Shown: one piece after another, positions 1-12,309 of the stretch
How the letters are laid out: each line of letters starts with the position of its first letter
Numbering within the stretch: the first letter of the stretch is position 1
Source: Cerioporus squamosus
Lineage: Eukaryota > Basidiomycota > Agaricomycetes > Polyporales > Polyporaceae
Assembly (NCBI GenBank): GCA_022592435.1
Contig: JABYQS010000187.1
Span: 1 to 64,000 of the forward strand
Reading direction: 5' to 3'
Length of the DNA: 64,000 nucleotides
The notes under the pieces: model-generated
Told to the model about the DNA's origin: nothing
Databases searched by the model: none
Seen by the model: only the letters and a program-made list of their open reading frames with translations
Translations under genes and position numbers: made by a program

Positions 1-252
1 CCAGCTCGCGAAGGCCGATGTCCCGAGTGGACGCAGGACTACCCAGAACTCGAACACTTTCCCACTGTTGATAAGACCCTGCGCCGGGGTGCCTGCGAGA
101 CGAGGGAACTTCGTGTCGACGATCAACCGCAAGTCGCTCGCAGTAAGTGACCCAACAACGACCTCGTAGAATTTGTGAGCGCCGAAGAACGTAGGAGCGG
201 GAAAAGCGCCAGACCGCGCGGGTTGCAGAGAGCGTGTCGCGAAGAGTGCAAA
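1..252 (-). repeat. 252-bp perfect inverted repeat, left copy (midasin exon)
   Basis: Bases 1-252 are the exact reverse complement of 49603-49854 by base-by-base reading. Identity stops at 252/49603 and cannot be followed beyond base 1. Both copies carry the same one-base deletion in the midasin reading frame. Confidence 0.93.
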
Positions 253-1252
253 CGTATCCTCCGCTTCGACGGTGCCACGACTGGGAACGTCCAAGCGAGC
301 GCGCCCGCCAACCCACTTGTCGGCGCCGAGCGATTCGACCACGGGCTTGAGGATCCCGAGGACTTCCATGGTCGCGCGGTCGATATCCTCCTAACACCTA
401 CTTCCCCTCCGTCATAGCGCGAACGAGAACACCCTCTTTCCACTCGAATGTCCCGGGACGGGTAGGGGACGAGACATACGATCCGAGTAGAGAGCGAGGG
501 TCTAAGGACGTGTCGGCGAGGTGTATAGTGACTGTGTGGTTGCGTGCGTTTGGGTGAAGTACCTCAGCAAGGTGAGAGATGGGTAATGACTTCCCGGCGG
601 ACGGCGCTGATGTCAGGAGGACGGGTAGCTGCATCAATAGGTGTAGGACAATCTCACGAAGAGATTGGGCCGCCGTCGGGGTATGAATAAGTGGGGACGA
701 GGAGTGCGTCGGGAGAGAGTTAGGATGCCATGCACGTGTGCTATCATAGGACTGAGAGTTTATAAGAACCTGGTCAATGTCTAGATAAGAAAGTGCGTAC
801 CTCAGCTCTGCACGCCATTGTCTGGATGCGGCGACCAGATGAGTTGAGACAACGGAGCCAGAGGCCATCCAAGTAAACGGGGAAGGGTGCGGTTGGCCTG
901 GAGGATACGATAGTAGGCGAGAAGGATCCGGTGCAGCGTTGGAAGTCAACGCTAGCAACGCTATTGAGAGTATCAGGGCATAGCGGCCCGCGCTCGTTGT
1001 CGTATATGCGGAAAACGCGAACAACACTCTGTCGAAGCGTTCAGACTTTTCATCCTGTATTAAGAGAGAGGATACGCACGGGTGCAGCTCCGGATGCACT
1101 TCCAGCAAAAGACATAGTGCGTCGACCAGATCAATAGAGGTAAAAGCAGCGAGCTCGCCCGATCCCTTGTTCCGGATGGTGACGGCGGACAGGCAAGGGA
1201 ACGTCCGGAATAGGTGTGTCCACGTCTCTTGGGAATACTCCATATCCATCAC
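1..1252 (-). pseudogene. MDN1: Midasin (MDN1/REA1) N-terminal fragment, AAA1 region, broken
   Basis: Midasin is the giant dynein-like AAA+ ATPase that removes assembly factors from pre-60S ribosomes. Reading the minus strand from an ATG at 1252, an open frame to 398 carries a Walker-A-like motif (SAPSAGKS) and the AAA1 segment LGSYVSSPTRPGTFEWKEG. The next codon expected to be Trp is TAG (398-400). After one extra base near 391-393 the frame resumes with EDIDRATMEVLGILKPVVES and continues to about position 65, ending ..DTKFPRLAGTPAQGLI, where a base is missing. The piece runs to the first base of the window; its continuation lies at 49603-55800 on the other strand. A nonsense change next to Walker B plus two frameshifts argue for a pseudogene. 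The midasin assignment rests on order and wording of AAA motifs, not on a search. Confidence 0.8.
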
Positions 1253-2389
1253 GGCAAGCTCCTCACGTCGTTGGCCAGCCGGTCGTCACCTTGATGATGG
1301 CGTGATCTCGACAGCGACCAATGCTGTGAGCGGTTCATTTGCACGAATGGGGATCTGCCGGCAGAACATCGTCAGCCCATACAGGGAAGCATCTTACCAT
1401 TACCTGGAGGACTACCTGCGGCAGACAGAGCATCGTCTGTCGACTCAGAACACGGATAAGCTCCGCCCGCTATGCTAGTGCGATAGCCGCGAGCCGCTGC
1501 CGGAAATATTGGAGGAATATTCGGCCTGGCTTCAAGCAAACGGCGCCACGCAACAGTACTGCCGAACAAATACAGGTAAGTGAGACTTCCCTGTAGCCGA
1601 CTGGAACAGGAACACACTCACCGAGTATATAGTGCCGGGCATCGAGTCTTGGATGAGGATTGGGCCTGTCACGTGTAGATTGCCCGCCCCCGTGGTCCGA
1701 GTTGACGTGGACAAAAATATCTCCTTGTGACACGGTTCGCGCACGGAACGCGTAGCCTCCCCGAAGGGGCTGTCTTCGTCGGCTTTGCTCGGCTCGTACA
1801 CCGGGGCAGGAACGCGTGCTGAGCGCATCTGTGCTCGCGCGAGCGTGAAGGACTTCCAGTGCGCCAACGGCCTGTCCGTCATTGACTGCGCGAAAGGGTC
1901 AGGGACGTCGGGCGAGGTCGACGATGGAGCGAACTCCATCATGTGTGTGTGTTGTGTCACACCTTGGCTTTCGAATTCCGTTCTCATGATCAGTGGTAGT
2001 GGGTGGCAATGGATATATGACAAGTCAAGTAAAGAGGTGATAGAGTAAAGCGGAGCAAGTAGACTGTGCATGATAGTGAATTGAGCGAGAAGTACGAGGA
2101 GAGAGGACAAATGGTGGTCAAGAGTAGAAACTTTGCTGGCGTTGCCGCTGGCGCGGACGCCAGACGAACGGCGCCGGCCTCTCGGGTTCGGCGGGCGCCG
2201 ATGCTGTAGAAGGAACCAGACGGGGTCCGTAGCACGATCACGTGGTCCCGCCACTAGGAGCGTGCTGTCCGAATCGGGACTCCTGCGCTCCGCTGCAGTG
2301 GCCCGCAATTGGTGTTGTGGACGTTGAACCCGCAGTCGACATCCATCTCTCTCTCGCACATCGGCCTCCACTGTTTGAGCGCACACACG
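1253..2389. other. Intergenic / unassigned
   Basis: Minus-strand open frames between about 1530 and 2490 are long but overlap the start of the RING gene and show no recognised motif. A possible minus-strand exon around 1620-2040 ends at a good donor (near 1620), but I could not build a convincing gene. It might hold the 5' region of the midasin fragment or an unknown small gene. Confidence 0.3.
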
Positions 2390-4048
2390 ATGCCAGTGTC
2401 GACGCGCTCTTCCTCGATGCCGGCAACCAGGTCGCGTCACAGAAAGAAGCCGAGCTGGACGCGAGATGCTACGACCGCTACAAGCCACAACGGGAGCGGC
2501 TCGTTCTCAAGGGCGAAGAAAGGTACGTTACGTGTTCTTCAGATTCCTTACAGGACACAGCCTGAAGGGCGTGGAAGCTCGCCAGTCTGGGCTGAAGGGG
2601 AGCACAAGGAAGGTGTCACAGACGGTCAGTCGTGCACAAGCGACTTCGTCGTCGTCTACGACGCATTTGGAGAGAGGACACCAAGAAGCAGAGGTGCTTC
2701 ATCTTAACGATGCTATCACTACTCCCGAAACATACTCTGGTCGTGAGACTACCATCACCGCGCCCGTCCAGGCACCAAAAACCCGCTCCCGGTCATCTCG
2801 GACAACATTCACTGCCCCAATCCGCTCTTCCAGGAAGAGGATGATCGACGCCTTGGATGAGGAAGCAGCCACGGCCTCTCCCCTCGACCACCAGTCGACA
2901 GCTCTCAGAGCGATAGGTGACACCGAGGTTTGCGCACTACAAGAGAGGGAGAGCGCTGTGAGTGAGAGGGAGAGTGCTGTGAGTGAGAGGGAAAGCGCTG
3001 TGATTGTGAGAGAGAGCGCGGTGATCGTGAGGGAGAATGCCGTGAGTGAGCAGGAAGAAGTCATGCAAGAGCGTGAGGTGGCCATTCAGACACGCGAGGG
3101 GTTGGAAAGCACGAACAAGCAACTTGAACAGAAGATCGTCAAGCTGACTCGGAAGTTGGACATGTCGGGGGCACGTTACGAGCAGGCGGCGCGAGGCTTG
3201 GAGGCGAAGTTGAAGGCTGTAACGGATGAGCGGAACGTGTTGGCCGAGATGCGTGAGGCCGAAAGAAGAGCACGGGCGGAGGTTCCAGCCGGCAGTAGCA
3301 ACTTGCAATGGGTGCTATCGCACCTAGAGGACCAGTTCCAATGTTCTCTGTATGTTCACATTCTTCTCTGACTTCCTCCATACGTTACTTACTTATTCCC
3401 CTCTGTGATTAGCTGCTTTGAGATCATGTACGTGTGCACTCCTGCGGCTGTATGCTTCGAAGCTCATCATCACGTCCACATCGCAGGGCCAGTCCGTACT
3501 CGTTGAACAACGGACGCTGCGGGCACGCATTCTGTGCCATATGCATCCTCAAGTGGGCTTTCACCGCGCTGCATCGCGGCTGCGGCTACTGGCACGAAGC
3601 TCTTGAATGCCCACTCTGTCGTGCGATGCTTCCCGTCGCCTCAAAACATGCCCCTCGGAACATATGTACCTTCCCCTTCGTCCCCGATCGTCTTGGGGAC
3701 GCGGTCATCAAGTCTCACCTCGCAATCCTGCAGGACGCTGCCGACTCGCAGGCCAAGTCGACGTCGAGCAACGGTGGGAACCCACAAAACGGTGTTCGCT
3801 GGCATGGGGAGGTTGACGAGCAAGTCCTCGCATGGGGCCTGGGCAAGACATCAAGGATTGAGTGGGAGCAGCGGGAGCGGTGAGTACAACAATGGCTCTG
3901 CGCTTATGGGTACATACTGATATTCGGCATGTTGGTTCCTCATTTTCGTAGGAACGGGAAAGCTGAGATGGCTCTCCTCTTCGAAAACTGGAGCCAGTAC
4001 GAGGCATGGGATTTCATTACTTTGAAGAATCGTCTGAGAGCTCTGTAG
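2390..4048 (+). CDS. Coiled-coil RING-finger protein (putative E3 ubiquitin ligase)
   Basis: Proposed exons are 2390-2522, 2554-3349, 3413-3427, 3487-3879 and 3952-4048, giving about 477 aa with all phases consistent. Residues 1-170 are Ser/Arg-rich and disordered. Residues about 174-208 are five 7-residue repeats of the type ERESAVS, followed by a charged coiled coil to about residue 290. The RING follows: C308-x2-C311-x14-C326-x-H328-x2-C331-x2-C334-x21-C356-x2-C359, with a long last loop containing an extra Cys and His. RING domains of this form bind E2 enzymes, and the coiled coil probably mediates self-association. The two central RING introns leave a 15-nt exon whose removal would delete the second Cys. 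The first intron (31 nt) is unusually short, so the start is less sure than the RING part; Met at 2466 is an alternative start. A nuclear or cytosolic ligase is inference. Confidence 0.78.
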
Positions 4049-5165
4049 GCCACCACCATTCCCCTCTCCTTCCTGTTGGCACATCCTTGCACTACTTTGT
4101 CTCACTTTGCATACTTCACGCAATTGTCTCCAGGCCCTACACGCAATCACATACTGTACATCATACTGCTCTAAATTGCAAACCTCAGATGTTTTCGTTT
4201 GCCCGTCTCGCTTTCTCCCCCTTCTCTCTCCCTGCACACGTGGATTGATCCATAGTGTCTTGTCTCAACTCCCTTGCTACCCTTGTATATCTACAATCAA
4301 CTCTTCCGTAGCTCTTCCTTGTTTACCGATTGCAATCGTACTAGTATGCCCTAAAGACTACTCCTGGCCGCCCTTCATCCGTCCAACCGCACGATTCATC
4401 TCATGTATATACACTCGCCTCCACAGGCTTGAGCTCGGCCCTTTTCCCAGGTTCGCGCGAGAGAGCCGTATCGACTCGGATTGTCTCGCGCAGGTGGAAG
4501 TCGTCCGTTATCGGACGATCTTCCCCTGCTTCTCGGATGTATTTGCTGTCCGTCTGCCAAGACACCCGAGAAGATAGAACGATCACCTTCGCACCTCTCC
4601 GAGTATTGCAAAAGCGAGAGGAAGCGACGAGACGAGTCCCAGATACTCACAGATACTCACCCTTCGCATCAAGAGCACGAAGCTTGGCGACGAGACGCGC
4701 GTCTTACAGCACGTGCGGTCATCTTACCGCCTCGTGACTCTTCTTACCCCGATACCAACGTGCGCACACACCATCTCGCCGGTAATGCGGAGCTCTTATG
4801 CCCAATTACAACAATGCAAGAGCAAGAAGATAGAGAACAGACAGAGAAAATGTATGACGGTATTATGACCTGGGACAATACATCGGACCCTGTCTTATAA
4901 TCTGATACGAAGTGTTGTCACTAGAGGTATCCTATCCGAGTCGTCGACCACGCATTCTACCCCTCGTACCTTCAACATATCGCTTATGTGGACGGGTATG
5001 CAACTGTATCTCTCGTTTTGTGTATAACGAGCTGCGAGTCGGAGGAACCTTGACCTCACCTCGTGGTGAGCTCCGCTCGTACCTGCCGTTCAAGATTAAC
5101 TTCGCTCGTTCAGATACCGCAAGGCATATGTACAACCTGCGTACGGTTATGCATGTCTCGCGCAG
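4049..5165. other. Intergenic region downstream of the RING gene
   Basis: Pyrimidine-rich 3' flank (4050-4400), then short frames in both directions. I see no motif, repeat or structural RNA that I can support. Confidence 0.4.
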
Positions 5166-5740
5166 TAGCATAGCGGTCTCGCGAGCGCTCCTGGATCCGG
5201 ACGGCACTGTCGATCCCACTGCATACACCCACGGCGATCACAGGGACTGTTTCTCATGCAGATACGAACGAATACCGGAAACTCAACGACCCGGACACGG
5301 GACAAGACGCGAATACGCCCCTACTGCTCAGACGCCCACCTGCGCCAGCAGACAGCCATGGAAACCCTAGATCCCGCAGCACACGCGCGTGCGAGACTTG
5401 CCGCCGACAAGAGGGATCGAGAGAATGGAAATAGGGGAAAGGAGAGGAGCATGTGTCCTTGAACGAAGGTTCAAGCCCAACGAATACCCACGAGGACGGA
5501 GCAGAGACGCGAAGACATGCGAGATCCTCAGCGTGTCTCGTTCAGCCGCCGTAGGCAGTCGTCTGCACCCAGGCCACAGGTGTGTCCTGTAGATATATGA
5601 GGGTCGTCAACAGCGTCTTTGTGGCCCTTCTCATAAACGTTGACCTTTTTCGCATTCGCTCTCGCCGACAAGCAGCTTGAACGAGCGCGTCGAAGACGTT
5701 AGGGAGACCCTCCGAGCCTGCTGGTCCCGAACTTGACCGC
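5166..5740 (+). repeat. 575-bp dispersed direct repeat, copy 1
   Basis: This stretch matches 12881-13457 in the same orientation with small indels and scattered substitutions; long shared blocks include tgtcgatcccactgcataca. No open frame is conserved between the copies, so it is probably a non-coding duplicated segment or part of an old mobile element. Confidence 0.85.
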
Positions 5741-5989
5741 GTCGAAGCTAGGACCCGTGCGGCACTACCACGCGCCGTGAGGGGCCACGTGTCCCGGCCG
5801 TTTGCTCTCTATGCCAGGACTCAGGAGTGCTCATGGTTGCTATGCAGCATGTAAACGTAAGATGGGAGGTTGATCGATGAAAAACGAGCAGCCGCACCAT
5901 CCGCACCATCGCGAGCTTCCACCAACTTCGCGCATTCGGCTTGCCATAGGCTGTGATCTGCGGATCCTTCAGCGGACGCGTCTCCTGCG

Positions 5990-8360
5990 ACTGATGACTA
6001 CCATTAATACCGGTCGACCCTAGTCCGACAAACGCTCAAGACATACCAGGGTAACAGCTTGTTCGATGACTTGAACCGAGCTGACGAGACGAGCGGACCG
6101 CTCCTTTGCTCGAGGCTAGTCTTCTCAGTCCGCAGAGCATCCGCTCCAGGGTCGACACAAGCGCTAATCACAGCGGCCTCTTGTGAGCTAGCATTCACCT
6201 CTTCGCGCTCCTAGCTTAGCGACTCCATCCGACTCTGGGCTCAGCCTTTAGCCTCGTCAGCCGCGCGATCTTCTCAGCGTCTCGGTCAAAGCGAGTTTTC
6301 GCACTAGCGTCGTTCTCTATGCCGCTCTTTCTTGCTACTAGCCTCTTCAAGATCCTCAAATCGACTGAGCTGTGGTAGGGACTGAGCCAACATGAACAAG
6401 GCAATTAAGGACCACCTACTATTTCGCCAAAAGTGTCTCTGTCCTATGGTTCTGCTTCTACGCAGACCCGTGGTACTCGGCGTCCGGAGCTTACAGCTGC
6501 GCGATCTCGTCCTTGAGCTGCTGCATCTCAGCAGGGTCGATGCGGTCATATTACATATCATGTCTGCAACCAAGCCATGACAAGTCAGTCGGAAGTCATG
6601 CCTTAGCTATAGTGAGGAGCTGGGCGTTACGTTCCTGCCACCTGCGACTCTCATTCCAGGAGCGTAATGCTGGTCCGTGCTTCGATCTCAACCCCTGAGC
6701 AACACGAAACTACTCCTTTGTCGGTTCGGACTCAGTAGCAGTGCCTTGCGGCGGTCCGCCTCAAGTTGCCGTGCCGCTGATGTACGAGTAACAGTCGTTG
6801 CCACGTGGGCAGTGGGTCAAAGAATGGGGAGGTCGTTCTGTTGGCCAAGTCCTTGCACCTACCGTGGCGGTCAGTATCGGAACTCGACCGTAATGCAGAA
6901 TATGTACGTACCGGGGCTGTAATCTGCGAGATCTTGGTCAAAAGCTAAGCGGTGCCGCCGCCGCCAGTTAGCTCGCTCCAGCAGTCTCAGTGGCGACGCA
7001 ACTTGCGCGAGCACGGGCCTGACTGCGACAACTCTGCTTCTGTATACCGGTTTCCGACAGCCTCCCATGTTGACGATGATAATCTCCGGAGTCATGACAT
7101 TCAGCCATGCCGCCGGAGAGTATCGCTGATTTCGTGTGTGCTTGCGTGAACCCCGTGACACGCGCCTCCGTCTCTCCTGGAACTGTTCGTGGGTACACGC
7201 AGCGGCGAGGGTGCAATCTTGAGTGCGGACCTGGCAAGCCTTGATGTCAACGGTGCGTCCAGGGTGCGGTGAAAATACCAACCGAATCTTGACACCCATG
7301 CCTCGAGTCGTGGCTCGCGAGACATGTCTTCGTCGTACGAGGGGTCGCACAAGTGGTACCCCCGCCCTACGCTCATATGTGGCAAGCTTGGCTTGTTTTT
7401 GGAGCCGTCTCGTAAGCTCTTTAACCCGGCCCTCAAGATGCCTGCTGCTGGTCTCTGCCGCGACGAGGAAGCTGTTGCCGAACACCTGAGTGTGAAAGAT
7501 GTCATGATCAGACTAGTTCTCGGCAGCAAGTTGCACATACTCGACGTACAGCCTTCACTGCTGTCCCCCACAACACTGGGACCTCGATGGCCTTCTCTGC
7601 AGAGACGCCCGGCGAACAGGTTCGCCCTGCCGGGTGAGCTGAGTATGTGACGATATACGCGTCGAGCATGGAGGTACTTCTGGTTCCAACAACTACAATT
7701 GACTTTCAAGACCACGACGGTCGTTTCGTTCTCTCCTGAACCCTCATTATTGTTGTGCATTTTCTCTACTGTCGCTTGACTGTCGCTATAGATCGGACAG
7801 GGAGCGCTCAACCGCGAGGACCTTGCTCTTCTCCACTACCGCACTCGAAGTTTCTGGGCAAACATCGATGTCAGCGGGTGCCCATCCACGAGATGTGCTT
7901 AATAACGAACCGCCTATATCTTCTCCCCCCAGCGCACTCGTTGCGGAGCTGCTCCACCACGCTGTTTGTTGCTCGCGAGCAGCTCTTCCGACATACGGTT
8001 GCTCTCGATGTCGATCCGCGTGTAGTGATCGTAGAGGCTGTGGTTGCGCTTGAGCAAGTCCTTGTTTTCGCGCTTCCAGATGACGATCTGTTCTTGCACT
8101 ATGCGGTAACGCTGTGGATGTGTATGAGTGACCAATGGCTTTGATCTTGACGACGAACAACGCACCCGTTACCGCCTTGATCTAAGACTTGGCCTTCGCA
8201 AGAGCAGTACCAGGGCTTCCTTCTGCCCATTAACCACCGTTCGCGCGCCATATACGTCCTTCTTGTACGCTTATACCTGGACATTGCTGCCGCAACGCGC
8301 GGCCTCCATCTTCTCCTCCTCTGACCGATCTTGCGGTTCTGCTCCTGGCGATGAGGAGTA
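5990..8360 (-). pseudogene. Decayed coiled-coil gene family, copy 1
   Basis: On the minus strand, interrupted frames read as charged helical protein, for example IVQEQIVIWKRENKDLLKRN and NSFLVAAETSSRHLEGRVKE, and further on RFDRDAEKIARLTRLKAEPR. The same protein pieces, in the same order, appear on the plus strand at about 21650-23050. Frames shift every 100-250 bp and no complete gene can be built. The composition suggests a long coiled-coil protein. The family is not recognised. Confidence 0.6.
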
Positions 8361-9425
8361 GAGCGGGAGAGAGAACAAGGTTGCTAGGGATGACAGCCTC
8401 GATATCCTCCGCAGAGCGTGCAGTCGTCCTGTAAGCTCTTCGTCCGATGATACGGAGGAGTCCTGGTGTCTACCGAGCTCTTCAGGGGGTGCGCAGCTGT
8501 CGGCTGATGCCCTCGAGTTGATTCGAAATTTGCTTCTCTCGAATGCAACTTCTATCCGTTCTCCTTGGTGGCCGCATCATAGGCATCGCGCTCAGACAGC
8601 CTGCGCAAGCGAATTCGGGGATTGAGAGGACTTCCTTGACAAACAACCGTTCGCACTCCGCAAGGTTTTCAACCAGGAACGGGAGGCTGACCCAACGCTC
8701 AGCGCCGGCATACTAGCGTAGATCGCGATGCACTCACCCGCTCCTCAATCTGGGCTAGCACTATAGAGAGTGTCCGGTTCTGGACTGGATCTTAACGGTC
8801 GAACTCGCCAAATCGCTCGTCGGCCGTCGTAACCGGCCGAGACCGTGAACGATTTTCACGACGTTGCCTCCACTATGCATGAAGTCGTCAGAAGTGGTCA
8901 AGAATTGCAGGAGAGCAAGCGGAGAGATGTACGCACATAGCATTCATTGAGACTGCTCAGCGTAGTCAAGGTCCGCGAGTATACACTTCATGTAGAGAGT
9001 CGTCCGAGAACTCGACGAGCGTCGCTGACGCTGTGTGCCCGTCAGGGCAGCAGGAGGAAAGGTTCAAACCGAGGGATCCATGCGCCGGGTCGGTTCCATG
9101 ACCATCCATAGTAGGTACGTCGCTGTGTTTGGAATGCCGCCCTCCACGCGACGGTGAACACGACGGTCCACTTGGGGCAAGGTCTGTCGAGGTCAGCGCA
9201 AAGGGGGAGACGATGCACTGTTGCGACGTACCTAGCAGGTATCGACTTGACTCCACGTCGATAGAGTATCTGCACCTAGAGCACCCCCATGGCAATCATG
9301 CCGACCGAACGCTGTCGACGTGGCAGGGCAAACACATGTGCTGGTGGATATCGCACATTTCAGCACCAGTATCCTGCTGCAAAGGACAAGAGAGAACAAC
9401 TAACCCTTGTGATCGCCTGGCTTAG
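8361..9425. other. Unassigned accessory DNA
   Basis: Only short overlapping frames on both strands. No intron-exon model or known domain could be supported. Confidence 0.35.
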
Positions 9426-9728
9426 CTATAGGGCGACGCCAGATGGTGGCCTTGGCGAGGACGACGAGGAGGAGGAGGAGGAGGAGGAGAGACACGCGAG
9501 GTCGATACTCCGCATGCGTCCGGAGCGTGCGACTGCACACCGCCGCCCGTCTGCACGCCTTGTAATCCGGACTATGTCACGAGAGAAGACGTAGGCTGGC
9601 AGGAGGACATGAAGATTCAAGTAGTGCGCTACGGCAGGCGGCGAGGATGGAGGCGCATCGCGACGTCCGCCCCGCCCCGCCGCCTTGCTGACAAAGCTGC
9701 ACAGCGTTGGCACATTCACTTGCCCCAT
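9426..9728 (-). repeat. Short interspersed element (285-bp family), diverged copy
   Basis: Read on the minus strand, the segment begins near 9707 with ctgtgcagctttgtcagc and contains aaggcgtgcagacgggcggc followed by a ctccggacgcatgcggag block. Both also occur, in the same order, in the 285-bp insert at 47705-47989. The middle is diverged and the distal part has become a GAG/CTC-rich tract (about 9465-9490). Other copies lie near 18595-18740, 21050-21310, 21320-21490 and 63868-64000. Confidence 0.7.
9463..9490. repeat. (GAG)n microsatellite
   Basis: About eight consecutive gag/gga triplets. Similar tracts lie at about 19440-19470 and 29531-29553. Confidence 0.9.
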
Positions 9729-10649
9729 ATGGCGTGTCCCTCCGACTTGCTAACCTCGGCCTAGACCTTCCTCTTACGAGTGGCGGACCCTCACTAGGCC
9801 TCACTCCCGATCCATGGCGCGCACCTGCCGTCCGCGTCGGGCCTTCCTTCTGCGATGTTGTTCTCTCCTCAGGATCCCCAGAGCACTCGCGCGTTACGTG
9901 TACATAGGATACAGCTAGGCAAGGCAAGTTGACTCCCATTGGTAGGTCATACGGTAACGCCTTTATATAGCTCTGCACTGTGCAGTCTCAGCGCACTGCG
10001 CAGGCCCCCTTCATGTTATCGCATGAGTTCTCCCAGTTCATCGACCCCTTCACTGTCATATCACAGTCGGCGCCCATATCAACTATGAGCTCTTCTATCT
10101 CCTTGCAGGTGATTGGCCCAGACCTCGAGGTTACGCCTCGGGTTCAGCCTCGGAGTTGGAGTCGAAGGAGGAAACAATTCCAGTCAGCTTCAGCCACATT
10201 CTAGCAGGGAAGCACGTTGAGCCTAGGTGAGATATCCTACATTCTCATCTTGCACAGGCTGGTGTTTGGTCCCGTCCATGCACATCCCCAAGCCTATATC
10301 TGCTTGGTCCCAACCAGGCAGGTAACACATTGAGTTCTGAACTCTGGCGGTCGACCCTCAATCCCCATGCTGATCGATCTCGCAGGCAGAGAACAACCTG
10401 CGCTACCTCTCAGTGCTTCGAGTAGCAAGGGTAGCAGATTGGCTACAGTAAGCAGTCCATAACTGCGACATTTGATTGTAGTACACGGCGATGTCAACAT
10501 ATGGGTCTATTGGGACAGACATGAGATGGTAAGATATAGCGAGACCGGCTGGTATGTTGAAGCGCAGTAGTACTGTGGATCTAACCCAGATCGTGGCTGC
10601 CGTGTTACAATTAGCGGTATCTGCGGAGTGCGTCAACTAGCAGGACTAC
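9729..10649. other. Unassigned; possible TATA element at 9962
   Basis: A tttatata element lies near 9961-9969, followed by short plus-strand frames (from 9980) with no recognisable product. Nothing else can be supported. Confidence 0.3.
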
Positions 10650-11387
10650 TCACCTTCGCGACGACATAACCCCGGTGAAACGTGAAGAGCTAGTAGTTGC
10701 AGGGGGATCCGCCAGCGGCAGCCCAGGTGCATGTTCGAGCAGTGGCGTCCTCGTCCCCTCGTGTGCAGAGGGATGAACGGTGGAAGCAGAGGCGCGACCG
10801 GTGGAAGCAGAGGCGCGACCAGTGGAAGCAGAGGCGCGACCAGTGGAAGCAGAGGCGCGACCAGTGGAAGCAGAGGCGCGACCGCCGGTGGAAGCAGATG
10901 GTCGCAAATAAGTTTGAGGGATGTGATCCCGGACAACAACCGTCTGCAGGCGTGCGAGCATCGCCTCGATGCGAGCGATCTCGAGCTCGGTGTCCCTCTT
11001 GAAGGACTCTAAGTTGGCCTCATGCTGGTCGAATTGGCTAGCGACGTGGGTGCTCATCTCGCGCTGCAGTTGCCCGAGTCCGCATAGACGACCGTCCAAA
11101 TACGCGATCTGAATGTCGATGTGGTGTTGCATCTCTTCACGGAAGTCGGCCAAACTGAACGCAACTGCCTGAGCCACGCAGTTTTCCACCATCTGCTGGA
11201 GATTTTGAGGGGAGCTCGTGTCGTCAGCTCTGTTATCGCCGCGCGCAGCAGGACTGGGATCGGAGCGCACGCTCTCCAGTGGAGAGGGAGCAGCCGTCGT
11301 AGGGGTGGCATAGGTAGTGGTCGTTTGTTCAGTCATACTGGGGAGGAACGACGGCAGAGGGCCGTCAGACGGAGCATCTGCAAGCAT
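10650..11387 (-). CDS. Hypothetical protein with coiled coil and Ser/Ala tandem repeats
   Basis: An uninterrupted 245-codon frame with an ATG at 11387; a second ATG (11336, reading MTEQTTTTYATPT) is an equally possible start. Residues about 20-60 are Thr/Ser/Pro-rich. Residues about 62-145 are an amphipathic charged helix (for example QFDQHEANLESFKRDTELEI), likely a coiled coil. Five 7-residue units of the type RASASTG follow, encoded by a 21-bp tandem repeat. The tail is Ser/Arg-rich. A helix followed by a low-complexity tail resembles Gag-like or structural proteins, but no family is recognised and no neighbour supports a retroelement. The helix is interrupted by no stop, which favours a real gene over a chance frame. 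Confidence 0.5.
   Translation of the reverse strand: MLADAPSDGPLPSFLPSMTEQTTTTYATPTTAAPSPLESVRSDPSPAARGDNRADDTSSPQNLQQMVENCVAQAVAFSLADFREEMQHHIDIQIAYLDGRLCGLGQLQREMSTHVASQFDQHEANLESFKRDTELEIARIEAMLARLQTVVVRDHIPQTYLRPSASTGGRASASTGRASASTGRASASTGRASASTGRASASTVHPSAHEGTRTPLLEHAPGLPLADPPATTSSSRFTGVMSSRR
10780..10884. repeat. Tandem repeat, 5 x 21 bp
   Basis: Unit gtggaagcagaggcgcgacc plus one base, five copies with at most one difference, then a partial unit at 10888. The period is a multiple of 3, so the overlapping minus-strand frame stays open. Confidence 0.95.
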
Positions 11388-12309
11388 GTGAGGCCATACA
11401 CTCGCGCGAAACCAATGAGATACATACTGTGCGGACTAACAGGCCCCTCGCCCGCGCCCCCGGCTGGTGCGCCGTTGCGCAAGGTGTTCTCCTCCAATAC
11501 AGGCAAGGAAATCACGTCCTCAAGCGAGCCCCGAGGGAAAGGAGGGGGCGGTACGGAGAAAGACATGCTGGGATGATCTTGACGGACCTCTGACGTGCGC
11601 TCAGTATTTATCCTGTCAACGGAGCACCAGCGTTCTCGGTGCCTCCGGCCTTTGATACGGTGTTCTCGCGTGGTAATCGCTGCATCGTTGCTGTCATAGG
11701 AGGACTTCAATTGCAATAAAGATGGCGAGACAGTGATTGCGGTCAAGGCCTATTCCCGAAAGACCTGGTGATCATGAAAGGCATAAACATGGTTTTGTTC
11801 CAATGTTCACCGCTTCGAGGGCAAGGCTCTCACGAGATCAAAGCAACCGCCATATGGACTGATGGAACGGGACAAGCAGGACTCGAAGGCAAAAGTAATA
11901 TGAAGAGCAAGAGGAAAAAAGCGATGCGCGAAGGCATTGCGACCTCTACGTAGCAAACAGGGCGTGAGACGCATTCGAAGGGAGATGGAGGATGGAAGGG
12001 ACTTGCTCTGAAACTCAGACACGAAATCGCAATGGGGAGCTGCTCAACGGTACAATGAAGTTCTTCTCTCAATATGTGAGAAGTGGCGGTATGCATGAAA
12101 AAGTAAAAGGGCCGGCGCCTATCGTTCATAACATAGGTCATGCGAGAGGCGATCTCCACCACGTTGAGACGTAAGCTGTTGGTAGGACGAGGGATTAGTG
12201 CCGACCCGTCGGGTGTAAGAGCCCTTGTGGAGGTAAAACAGTGTAAACATGGGTAAGTTTTCGTTAACGATGGACCTCAGATGTCGTATACTACTCACAG
12301 ACATCTGTA
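11388..12309. other. Unassigned
   Basis: Probable 5' region of the 10.65-11.39 kb gene and short frames. No supported feature. Confidence 0.3.

Noticed and set aside
1532..2488. A 318-codon minus-strand ORF overlapping the RING gene start
   Set aside because: Its 5' two thirds are Arg/Ser-rich without motifs, and it conflicts with the well-supported RING gene. Only the 3' part might be an exon of something else.
2390..3300. The heptad region as a separate structural gene
   Set aside because: Splice sites at 3349/3413 and 3427/3487 join it in phase to the RING domain.
10780..10884. CRISPR-like array
   Set aside because: The 21-bp units are contiguous without unique spacers, and the context is eukaryotic.
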